NCBI GenBank assembly: GCA_018648445.1
Contig: JABGRG010000008.1
Coordinates: 1-64,000, forward strand
Length of the DNA stretch: 64,000 bases
Direction: 5' to 3'
Source of the DNA: Rhodospirillales bacterium
GTDB lineage: Bacteria > Pseudomonadota > Alphaproteobacteria > Rhodospirillales_A > JACZKS01
Of this stretch, positions 56,958 through 64,000 are shown one piece after another (the stretch's first letter is position 1; each line of letters starts with the position of its first letter). Made by a program: the position numbers and the translations under genes. The notes beneath the pieces were generated by a model that made no database searches, was not told the DNA's origin, and saw nothing but the letters and a program-made list of their open reading frames with translations.

Positions 56958-58106
56958 CTACCACTCGGCGACAGAGCCGTCGGCGTGACGCCATATGGGG
57001 TTGCGCCAGCGGTGGCCTTCTTCGGCGCGTTTGATTACGTAGTCTTCGTTGATTTCAATGCCCAGTCCGGGGCCCTCCGGGATGTCGACGAAGCCGTCCT
57101 TGTAGGCGAACACGCCGGGATCGGTCAGGTAATCGAGAATATCGTTGGTCTTGTTGTAGTGGATGCCCAGGCTTTGTTCCTGAATAAACGCGTTGTAGCA
57201 GGTGGCGTCCACCTGCAGGCACGCCGCCAGCGCAATGGGCCCCAGCGGACAGTGCGGGGCCAGCGCTACATCATACGCTTCGGCCATGGAGGCGATTTTC
57301 TTGCATTCGGTAATGCCGCCCGCGTGGGAAAGGTCGGGCTGGATGATGTCGGCCCCGCCTTCGGCCAGCAGGGTCTTGAAGTCCCAGCGCGAAAACAATC
57401 GCTCGCCGGTGGCGATGGGCACGTTGGACGATTTGGTGATGTCACGCAGATGGTCCAGATGTTCCGACAGCACCGGTTCCTCGATGAACAAAAGCCGGAA
57501 GGGCTCCAACTCGCGGATCAGAACCTTGGCCATGGGTTTGTGGACACGGCCATGGAAGTCCACCGCGATATCCATGCTTTTTCCAAGCGCGTCGCGAATC
57601 GCCGCCACCCGTTCAACCACGTCATCGACCTTGGCGAAGGTATCGACGATCTGCAGTTCCTCGGTGCCGTTCATCTTGATCGCCGAGAAGCCCCGCGCGC
57701 GGGCGTCCTTGGCGGCGTTGGCCACGTCGTCGGGTCGGTCGCCGCCGATCCACGAATAGGTGCGGATGCGGTCTCGGCATTTGCCGCCCATCAATTGATG
57801 GATCGGCGCGTCATGATATTTACCTTTGATATCCCAAAGGGCCTGATCGATGCCGGAAATGGCGCTCATCAGAATGCCGCCGCCCCGGTAAAATCCACCC
57901 CGGTACATGACCTGCCAGTGGTCCTCGATTTGCAGCGGATCCTTGCCGATCAGAAAATCCGACAACTCGTCGACGCAGGCGCAAACGGTCTCCGCTTTTC
58001 CTTCAAGAACCGGCTCGCCCCAGCCGCTTATCCCTTCGTCGGTCTCGATTTTCAGAAACAGCCAGCGCGGCGGAACGATCCAGGTTTTGAACCCCGTAAT
58101 TTTCAT
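56958..58106 (-). CDS. dgoD: D-galactonate dehydratase
   Basis: The 382-residue enolase-superfamily enzyme matches DgoD throughout: [70 protein letters not shown] (metal Asp and His), [15 protein letters not shown] (metal Glu), [28 protein letters not shown] (catalytic His) and the end [15 protein letters not shown]. It converts D-galactonate to 2-keto-3-deoxy-galactonate. It faces away from dgoA, sharing a 206-bp promoter region. Confidence 0.94.
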   Translation of the reverse strand: MKITGFKTWIVPPRWLFLKIETDEGISGWGEPVLEGKAETVCACVDELSDFLIGKDPLQIEDHWQVMYRGGFYRGGGILMSAISGIDQALWDIKGKYHDAPIHQLMGGKCRDRIRTYSWIGGDRPDDVANAAKDARARGFSAIKMNGTEELQIVDTFAKVDDVVERVAAIRDALGKSMDIAVDFHGRVHKPMAKVLIRELEPFRLLFIEEPVLSEHLDHLRDITKSSNVPIATGERLFSRWDFKTLLAEGGADIIQPDLSHAGGITECKKIASMAEAYDVALAPHCPLGPIALAACLQVDATCYNAFIQEQSLGIHYNKTNDILDYLTDPGVFAYKDGFVDIPEGPGLGIEINEDYVIKRAEEGHRWRNPIWRHADGSVAEW

Positions 58107-58217
58107 CTTCTATCTCCTGAACGATTTTTTTCTGATCATATACCAAGAACCAGGGATAGAACGCGAAATTCCCACCCGAAATCGCAATATGAAGTTGTTC
58201 AACAGGGTCTCGGCGGA

Positions 58218-58227
58218 CTATTAATAG
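58218..58227. promoter_or_regulatory. Palindrome CTATTAATAG in the dgoD-dgoA divergent region
   Basis: Perfect 10-bp palindrome, AT-rich in a GC-rich context, between the two divergent starts. It is a candidate operator or part of a promoter; no family can be named. Confidence 0.35.
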
Positions 58228-58312
58228 GGCGCAAGAAAATCAGTGATAAAGTGGTTGATCCCCCACCTATCGCTCGCCCAGGAAACGGACAATCTAGGAA
58301 GGAGTTTGGACC

Positions 58313-58951
58313 ATGTCGGAAGGCCCGACGTTAAATGCTTGTTTGGAAAAGATGCCGCTGATCGCCATTTTGCGCGGCATATCGCCCGCCGAAGCCATTC
58401 CGGTCACGGACATTCTGTTTGAGGAAGGTTTCACCATCGTCGAAGTTCCCATGAACTCGCCGGACCCGCTGGAAAGCATCGGCGCCATCGCCAAGGCCTA
58501 TGGCGATCGCATGGTGGTCGGCGCGGGCACCGTGATGAGCGAGGAAATCGTCAATTCCATCGCCGATGTGGGCGGACGCCTGATCGTGGCGCCCCATTTC
58601 GACCCCGAAGTGGTTAAGGCGGCCAAGGCGCGCGGCATGTACTGCTGCCCCGGCGTGCAAACGCCTACCGAGGCCTTTTCCGCGCTGAAATGCGGCGCCG
58701 ACGGCCTCAAGATTTTCCCCGCTGAAGCCTGCCCGCCGAACATCATCAAGGCGATCCGAGCCGTCCTGCCCAAGGACGTGAAGGTGGTTCCCGTGGGCGG
58801 CATTAATGAGAACAACATGGCCGACTACTGGAAGGTCAACGCCAACGGCTTCGGTATCGGTTCGAACCTGTACAAGTCGGGCAAAAGCCTGGACGACATT
58901 CGCGCCACGGCCAAGATGCTGGTGGCGGCAGCCCGTGAGTTCATGGGCTAA
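58313..58951 (+). CDS. dgoA: 2-dehydro-3-deoxy-6-phosphogalactonate aldolase
   Basis: The 212-residue class I aldolase of the KDPG/KDPGal family shows LIAILRGISPAEAIPVTDIL, the active Glu in IVEVPMNSPDPLES, GAGTVMSEEIV and the Schiff-base Lys in GLKIFPAEACPPN. MNSP at the active Glu (ExxxNSP) fits DgoA more than the Eda type. It splits the 6-phosphate of 2-keto-3-deoxy-galactonate to pyruvate and glyceraldehyde 3-phosphate. First gene of dgoA-kdgK-rpiB. Confidence 0.93.
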   Translation: MSEGPTLNACLEKMPLIAILRGISPAEAIPVTDILFEEGFTIVEVPMNSPDPLESIGAIAKAYGDRMVVGAGTVMSEEIVNSIADVGGRLIVAPHFDPEVVKAAKARGMYCCPGVQTPTEAFSALKCGADGLKIFPAEACPPNIIKAIRAVLPKDVKVVPVGGINENNMADYWKVNANGFGIGSNLYKSGKSLDDIRATAKMLVAAAREFMG

Positions 58952-58975
58952 TAGAGATAATTGGAGGAAACCAAA

Positions 58976-60013
58976 ATGACCAAACGTGTTCTTACTTTCG
59001 GCGAAATGATGCTTCGCCTGAAATCGCCGGGCCATGAACGCCTGTTCCAATCGCCGAGCCTGGAAGCCACTTTCGGCGGCTCCGAAGGCAACGCGGCGGT
59101 CGCGCTGGCCAACTACGGCCTCGATTCGGCTTTTGTGTCGGTCTTTCCCGAAAACGAGATCGGCCGGGCCTGCATCGCCGAGCTGCGCCGCTTCGGCGTC
59201 GACACCTCGCTGATTGCCAAGGCGCCTGGCCGCATGGGCATCTACTTCACCGAAACCGGCTCGAACCAGCGCGGATCAACCGTGGTTTATGACCGCGACC
59301 ATTCCTCCATCGCCAATGCCGGCCCCGGCGTCATTGACTGGAACAAGGTCTATAAGGGCGCTGACTGGATTCACATCAGTGGCATCACGCCCGCGCTGAC
59401 CGAAAGTGCGGCTGAGTTGACCATTGAGTGTGTGCGTGAAGCCAAAGCCGCCGGCGTCACCGTATCTTGTGACTTCAACTACCGCGGCAAGCTATGGAAC
59501 TGGGGCAAAAAGCCGCCGGAGGTTATGCGCGAAGTGGTCAAGTACACCGACGTCGCCATCGCCAACGAGGAAGACTGCCAGATGTGCCTGGGCGTGACCA
59601 CCGACGTCGACGTCACCAGCGGCAAGCTGGATACTTCCAAGTACGAAGCCCTGACGGCAAAGATGTTCGAGACCTTCCCGCACCTCACCCATTGCGCCGT
59701 TTCCTTGCGCGAGAGCAAGAGCGCGGATCACAACGGCTGGGGCGGCTGCCTGAGGGACAAGGATGGCTTCAAGCTTTCCCGCCGCTACGAAATCACCGAC
59801 ATCGTGGACCGCGTCGGTGGCGGCGATTCGTTTGCCTCGGGCCTGATTTACGGCCTCATCACCTATGGTTACGAGAACGGCCAGCAGGCCCTTGAATACG
59901 CTGCTGCCGCCAGCGCGCTGAAGCACACCATTCCCGGTGACTTCAACCGCGTCACCGTGGCCGAAGCCGAGAAACTCGCCGGTGGCGACGCCTCGGGCCG
60001 CGTCCAGCGGTAG
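58976..60013 (+). CDS. kdgK: PfkB-family 2-keto-3-deoxy-sugar-acid kinase
   Basis: The 345-residue protein starts at 58976 behind TTGGAGGAA. Ribokinase-like features: [38 protein letters not shown] and the catalytic [20 protein letters not shown]. KdgK is its closest functional type. It lies directly after dgoA, so it should phosphorylate 2-keto-3-deoxy-galactonate, the step done by the unrelated DgoK in E. coli. Confidence 0.9.
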   Translation: MTKRVLTFGEMMLRLKSPGHERLFQSPSLEATFGGSEGNAAVALANYGLDSAFVSVFPENEIGRACIAELRRFGVDTSLIAKAPGRMGIYFTETGSNQRGSTVVYDRDHSSIANAGPGVIDWNKVYKGADWIHISGITPALTESAAELTIECVREAKAAGVTVSCDFNYRGKLWNWGKKPPEVMREVVKYTDVAIANEEDCQMCLGVTTDVDVTSGKLDTSKYEALTAKMFETFPHLTHCAVSLRESKSADHNGWGGCLRDKDGFKLSRRYEITDIVDRVGGGDSFASGLIYGLITYGYENGQQALEYAAAASALKHTIPGDFNRVTVAEAEKLAGGDASGRVQR

Positions 60014-60028
60014 TAAAAAAATACCGGT

Positions 60029-60066
60029 CGGGCGGGTTCGACAAACCTCGAACCCGCCCGATTTTT
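60029..60066 (+). terminator. Terminator between kdgK and rpiB
   Basis: A 12-bp perfect stem CGGGCGGGTTCG/CGAACCCGCCCG with an 8-base loop and a TTTTT tail. It partly separates rpiB from the dgoA-kdgK transcript. Confidence 0.88.
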
Positions 60067-60085
60067 CTTTTGGGGGGAAGTTCCA

Positions 60086-60571
60086 ATGGCCAAAACCAAA
60101 ATTGCGATGGGTTGTGACGGCGCCGGGTACGTGATGAAGGCGTTCCTCAAGGAATATCTTGAGGGCGAAGGCTACGAAATCGTCGATGTCGGCTGCCATT
60201 CCGAAGAAATGTGCGATTACCCCATTTACGCCCGCGATCTGGCCTACGCCATTCGTGAGCGCAAGGCGGACCGGGGCATTCTGGTTTGCGGATCGGGCAT
60301 CGGAATTTGCATTGCGGCCAACCGCTATCCCTGGATCCGGGCGGCCACGGTGTATGACGAAACCGCCGCCCGCATGACCCGCGCCCACAACGATGCCAAC
60401 GTGATGTGTCTGGGCGGCATGCTAAGCGGCCAATGGCTGGCGCGCGATTGCGTCGATGTGTTTCTCAAGACCGGCTGGGACGGCCTTCACGCGGAAGGCG
60501 CGCGCCACGTGCCGCGCATCAAGATGCTGGACGATCCCGAAAGCGATTTCGACGCATTTGGGAAGCGTTAG
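60086..60571 (+). CDS. RpiB/LacAB-family sugar-phosphate isomerase
   Basis: The 161-residue protein starts MAKTKIAMGCDGAGYVMKAF. The phosphate/active-site cysteine motif LVCGSGIGICIAANR and RAHNDANV are kept, but the usual Asp-His near the N-terminus (GCDHAG) reads Asp-Gly here. RpiB uses this His region in substrate binding, so specificity may differ from ribose 5-phosphate; family members act on allose-, galactose- and erythrulose-phosphates. Its stop interlocks with the dipeptidase stop (TTAG, 60568-60571). Confidence 0.85.
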   Translation: MAKTKIAMGCDGAGYVMKAFLKEYLEGEGYEIVDVGCHSEEMCDYPIYARDLAYAIRERKADRGILVCGSGIGICIAANRYPWIRAATVYDETAARMTRAHNDANVMCLGGMLSGQWLARDCVDVFLKTGWDGLHAEGARHVPRIKMLDDPESDFDAFGKR

Positions 60572-61563
60572 CCCGCAACTTCATCGAAGACACGCATGAA
60601 ATTTCCGCCGACGATTTTACCAATATCGTCGGCGGCCATGCCGCCTGCCAGCAATGCCTCAGGGATCACGTGGAACTCGTCATAACCGGTGTAAACCGGG
60701 TTTTTGACCGCATCCATATCGGTGCCGATGCCTACGTGATCGGGTCCGATCAGCTCGGCCAGAGCGAAAATGCCGTCGATGAATTCGGCGAAATCGCGCA
60801 CCGCCAGCTTGGACGGCCAGACCCCGATCATCCCACCCGTATCCGCCACCATTTGCGCGTGCTCGGCATTGATGCAACGCGGATGAACGTCGCCCAAAAC
60901 GGTGTGAGAAACCACCACCGGCCCCTTGGCCACCTTGATCGTATCGCGGCAAACGGAAAAAGGCGCGTGGGCCAGATCGATGACCATGCCCAAACGATCC
61001 GACTCGCGCACCACGTCGGCGCCAAAATCCGTCAACCCGCCGTGGTGCGGTTCTTCCGTCTGGATGTCGCCCAGTTCGTTGATGCGGTAGTGGACAAGTT
61101 GGAATAGCCGAACGCCCAAATCGTAAGCCGCCTCGACCCCGCCAAGCTCGCCCTCCAGATAATCGCCACCCTCGATCCCCGATATGACGGCGGGTTTTCC
61201 TTGGGCCTTGGCGTGCCGTACGTCGGCGGCGTTTTTCGCCAGCACCGCGCCGCCGTCTTCCACGGCCCGGTTCAACGTCTCAAATCCCTTTATGGAAGCG
61301 GAATACAGCAATCCGGGTTCAACCTCGCGAACAGCACGCAAGCCCCGCTCCGTTCGTTCGATGGCCGGCTTGTCGCCGATGGTCGCAGCGACACAGGCAG
61401 CCACATTCCCGGTTCGCATGTTGGCCAATGCCCGATCAGGATAACCATCGTCGAAATAAAAGCAGCCCAGATGGCTGTGCAGATCAACCGCCGGAACAAT
61501 TTCTAAAATGTCAGCCGCCGCGCGGACGGTTTCACGATCTCGTGTTGGGTATTCGAGTTTCAT
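60568..61563 (-). CDS. M19 membrane dipeptidase-family protein
   Basis: The 331-residue TIM-barrel metallopeptidase starts MKLEYPTRDRE at 61563 behind GAAGGA. Zinc-site motifs are VPAVDLHSHLG, the bridging Glu in ISGIEGGDYL, VVVSHTVLGDVHP and GPDHVGIGTDMDA. The family includes renal dipeptidase and enzymes on D-amino-acid or other small amides. It has no signal peptide, so it is cytoplasmic. It lies at the end of the sugar-acid island, facing rpiB. Confidence 0.88.
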   Translation of the reverse strand: MKLEYPTRDRETVRAAADILEIVPAVDLHSHLGCFYFDDGYPDRALANMRTGNVAACVAATIGDKPAIERTERGLRAVREVEPGLLYSASIKGFETLNRAVEDGGAVLAKNAADVRHAKAQGKPAVISGIEGGDYLEGELGGVEAAYDLGVRLFQLVHYRINELGDIQTEEPHHGGLTDFGADVVRESDRLGMVIDLAHAPFSVCRDTIKVAKGPVVVSHTVLGDVHPRCINAEHAQMVADTGGMIGVWPSKLAVRDFAEFIDGIFALAELIGPDHVGIGTDMDAVKNPVYTGYDEFHVIPEALLAGGMAADDIGKIVGGNFMRVFDEVAG

Positions 61564-61650
61564 TCCTTCGCCCCATATACCAGGAAGCATTGATAATAGC
61601 CTCATCGGGAAATAGTTTCGATCCGCTGACATCAACAAAAGGCAGAAAAA

Positions 61651-62118
61651 ATGACCCTAATAAAGTCAACTAAGAAAAGCGCCGGCATCATACTTGCAGC
61701 CATCGGCGTCTTGCTGGTCATGGATTGGGCTGCGGCCCACAGCCCCGGAAAAGGCATGGTCCGCCATCGCTATTTCATGATGAACGGCATTCCCGAAGAA
61801 TACGCAAACGCCCTCAATCCAATTCCCGCCACCGCCGAAGTCATCGCCGAAGGGCGCACGCTTTATGACGATAACTGCGCCATCTGCCACGACCCGAAAG
61901 GCCGGGGCAAGGGCGAAGGAGCCGAGGATCTCGACCCCAAACCCGCCGATTTAATGATGATGATGTCCATGCCCATGGCAACGGACGGCTTTTTCCTGTG
62001 GTCCATCTCGGACGGCGGTGAAGCGTTGGAAACAGACATGCCCGCCTTCAAAGAGATTTTGAGCGCGGACGAGCGCTGGAAAATCATCCGGGCGCTGCGT
62101 GCCGGACTACCCGATTAG
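61651..62118 (+). CDS. Small c-type cytochrome
   Basis: The 155-residue protein has a signal or anchor (AGIILAAIGVLLVMDWAAA), then one haem site CAICH (Cys-x2-Cys-His near residue 76) and a downstream Met candidate in DMPAFKEIL. The MMMMSMPMATDG stretch is unusually methionine-rich. It is probably periplasmic electron transfer. It is convergent with the GGDEF gene, stops interlocked (TTAG, 62115-62118). Confidence 0.9.
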   Translation: MTLIKSTKKSAGIILAAIGVLLVMDWAAAHSPGKGMVRHRYFMMNGIPEEYANALNPIPATAEVIAEGRTLYDDNCAICHDPKGRGKGEGAEDLDPKPADLMMMMSMPMATDGFFLWSISDGGEALETDMPAFKEILSADERWKIIRALRAGLPD

Positions 62119-64000
62119 GTATTTTGTTCGGCTGCGGTCACGCGGTCGCGACCGGCGTTCTTCGAGGCATAAAGCGCCACATCGGCAGCTCGGATGATAT
62201 CGTCGGGGTCACTGCCGTTGCCCGGAAATACAGAGACACCAAAGGAAAGGGATATGGGATCAAGCGTTGAACCCTCGAATTCGACGGCCATGTTCTTGAC
62301 CTCCTTGCGCAGGAATTCGGCCCTCTCCAGACCCCTTTCAAGGGTAGCGTCCGGCAGAATAATCAAGAACTCCTCACCGCCGTACCTGCACACGATGTCC
62401 GTCGCACGGCACAAGCTGCGCAGCATGTTGGCAACCGCTTTCAATACGAGATCACCCGCTTCATGGCCGAACTCGTCGTTGAACGGCTTGAACTTGTCGA
62501 CGTCGAGCATGACCACCGAAACCGGAATGTTCTTGCGCCCGGCGATGGTAAGTTCGCGCTGGAAATTCTCGGCCATATACCGGCGGTTATAGAGTTGCGT
62601 CAACGGATCGCGCAGCGCCTGGGCTTCCAGGGTCTCGCGCAGGCGCAGATTGGAAAGCGCCAGACCGATCTGTTCGGAAATAGCAACGACGAGGCGCACG
62701 ACATCTTCGGGCAGAGGCCCGACGTCATTCGGCCTGCGTTGCAGGACGACCGTGCCGATCAGATCGCCCTGCGCCATCATCGGCACGCAAAGCGACTGCT
62801 CCCCGGATTCCAGAGCCAGATGATCACAAACGACGCCTTCGCCGCCACCCGACGTGTGCGGTCGGCTTTTGCGAACGGCCCAGCATTCGTCCGGAACGAT
62901 GGCACTACCGGGACTTACTTTCCCGGGCCATTGCACGACCTGCTCAAGCATGTCCTTCGACGGCGCAAGGAAAAAGATGCTCCCGTGGTAATCGGCGAAC
63001 AGATCACCGGCATAGCGCGAGATAATCCCGTACAGTTCCTCAAAACTTTGACAGGCCTGCAGCAGTTCAACCATTTCGCCGAGTTTGGAGATTTCCTGAT
63101 TGCGGCTCTCCAGCGCGCGAACGAGCGAACGAAGCCGGGCGTTGGCGGTTACCAGCCGCGCCTGATACTCCTTCTGCTCGGTAATATCGATGCCGAAGGA
63201 AATGGTGACGGTCTCGCCATCGGGATTGGTCAGGACGGCGTTGCGCCACGAAATAAAACGTTCTTCGCCGGATTTTGTAAGAACCGGGTATTCCGAGATG
63301 TCCAACGGCACGTTATTGGCCGCAGCGCCCTCCACGGCTTCCCAATGGGCGGGAAAGCGTTTGCGCGGCACCATCGTCTCGAACCAGTTTCGGCCGCGCA
63401 ACTCTTCCAGAGAATATTCCGTTACCTCCTCGGCGGCTGAATTGTAAATGACCGGACATCCCTCCGGATCAAGGCCGACGACCATGGCGTTCGCCGTTTC
63501 CAGCACATCGTCAAAAAAGGCCCGGCTATCGTCCAGCCGCTGCGCCTCCCGGTGGGCACGGCGCTCTGAAAACCGCCATACACGGACCAGCGCGATCGTT
63601 ACCCCGACCACGATCAGAAATACCAGCCCATGCAGCAGGGCACCGCTCCGCCACGCAGCCATTATCTCGTCGTAATCACGCGATATCGAAACCACCAGCG
63701 GAAAAGCCGACAGGGTGCGAAAAACCGTTACGTGTTGTTTTCTGCCGGTGTCCGCCTCGGTACGGTGAACAGTTGTTTGTTGATCGGAAATCAAATGCGC
63801 CCTGAAACCCCGGGACTTCTTGATGGACAAGGCACGATAATTTTCGGGATTGGGAATGCGCGATAGAAGATCGCCATTGATCGTCGCCAGACGGTCGGCG
63901 CTTTTGCCCTCGGGAATCACGGATCGCAACACCTCGTCGAAAAACTCCAATGACAACGATGCCCCGACCACGCCGGCAAAAGAGCCGTCCGCGGCGCTCA
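62115..64000 (-). CDS. Cache-PAS-GAF-GGDEF diguanylate cyclase (5' end missing)
   Basis: The frame is open through the window edge, so the N-terminus is missing. It begins in a Cache-like sensing domain (AGVVGASLSLEFFDE), followed by a transmembrane segment (LLHGLVFLIVVGVTIALVRV), PAS (MVVGLDPEGCPVIYNSAAEE), GAF and a GGDEF domain with an intact RYGGEEFLIILP. An RxxD I-site (RATD) lies five residues before GGEEF, implying product inhibition by cyclic di-GMP. It should synthesise cyclic di-GMP in response to an external ligand. Confidence 0.95.
   Translation of the reverse strand, partial: SAADGSFAGVVGASLSLEFFDEVLRSVIPEGKSADRLATINGDLLSRIPNPENYRALSIKKSRGFRAHLISDQQTTVHRTEADTGRKQHVTVFRTLSAFPLVVSISRDYDEIMAAWRSGALLHGLVFLIVVGVTIALVRVWRFSERRAHREAQRLDDSRAFFDDVLETANAMVVGLDPEGCPVIYNSAAEEVTEYSLEELRGRNWFETMVPRKRFPAHWEAVEGAAANNVPLDISEYPVLTKSGEERFISWRNAVLTNPDGETVTISFGIDITEQKEYQARLVTANARLRSLVRALESRNQEISKLGEMVELLQACQSFEELYGIISRYAGDLFADYHGSIFFLAPSKDMLEQVVQWPGKVSPGSAIVPDECWAVRKSRPHTSGGGEGVVCDHLALESGEQSLCVPMMAQGDLIGTVVLQRRPNDVGPLPEDVVRLVVAISEQIGLALSNLRLRETLEAQALRDPLTQLYNRRYMAENFQRELTIAGRKNIPVSVVMLDVDKFKPFNDEFGHEAGDLVLKAVANMLRSLCRATDIVCRYGGEEFLIILPDATLERGLERAEFLRKEVKNMAVEFEGSTLDPISLSFGVSVFPGNGSDPDDIIRAADVALYASKNAGRDRVTAAEQNT

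Noticed and set aside
56985..58334. 449-codon plus-strand open frame opposite dgoD
   Set aside because: dgoD on the minus strand is a clear full-length match; the opposite frame is low complexity without a domain.

Overview
The window looks like an alphaproteobacterial chromosome, probably of the Rhodospirillales or a near relative. It is GC-rich, with gene orders typical of that class (rplU-rpmA-obgE-proB-proA-nadD-rsfS-rlmH-gpmI-envC-ctpA, and uvrC-pgsA-moaD-moaE), many ATGA/GTGA translational overlaps and many GTG/TTG starts. The taxon is inferred from synteny and protein style, not measured.

Region 1 (about 1-8770) is an accessory island with visibly lower GC than the rest. The window opens inside it. 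It carries the end of an S24 (LexA/CI-like) repressor, a small membrane protein, a secreted endonuclease I, a RecD2-like helicase between two unknown proteins, a DUF2924 gene, a serine recombinase, a ParB-like HTH protein, a DUF3127 protein and a PD-(D/E)XK-like protein. It ends at the 3' end of a minus-strand tRNA-Ser(CGA), a likely integration boundary. Its left end is outside the window.

Region 2 (8771-28828) is housekeeping. It covers ribosomal proteins L21 and L27, ObgE, proline synthesis (ProB, ProA), NAD synthesis (NadD), ribosome silencing and 23S methylation (RsfS, RlmH), glycolysis (GpmI), cell-wall hydrolase control (EnvC-like, CtpA, a divergent polysaccharide deacetylase), RNA 5'-end processing (RppH), folate (FolM-like SDR, FolB), repair (UvrC), phospholipid synthesis (PgsA) and molybdenum cofactor (MobB, MoeA, MoaD, MoaE), then a HAD phosphatase.

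Region 3 (28825-39866) holds two ABC import systems. The first is a Fe3+/hexose-phosphate-type importer (fused permease, binding protein, ATPase) with a cysteine phosphatase at the end of its operon and a divergent LacI regulator. The second is a nitrate/sulfonate-type importer followed by an OsmC protein and an acyl-CoA dehydrogenase-fold flavoprotein.

Region 4 (39863-47235) is the alpha-2-macroglobulin/PBP1C pair, with a small secreted four-cysteine protein on the opposite strand between them.

Region 5 (47342-61563) is a sugar-acid catabolic island. It has two paralogous IclR regulators, a VOC protein, an N-acetylneuraminate-lyase-type aldolase, an SDR, a FAH-family hydrolase, a tripartite tricarboxylate transporter (binding-protein gene frameshifted), an iron alcohol dehydrogenase, then galactonate dehydratase, a KDPGal aldolase, a PfkB sugar-acid kinase, an RpiB-like isomerase and an M19 dipeptidase. 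The DgoD, PfkB kinase and DgoA genes make a near-complete De Ley-Doudoroff route from galactonate to pyruvate and glyceraldehyde 3-phosphate. The SDR/aldolase/FAH/TTT half has no assignable substrate and is the best candidate for an undescribed pathway.

Region 6 (61651-64000) has a small c-type cytochrome and a Cache-PAS-GAF-GGDEF diguanylate cyclase whose start lies beyond the window.
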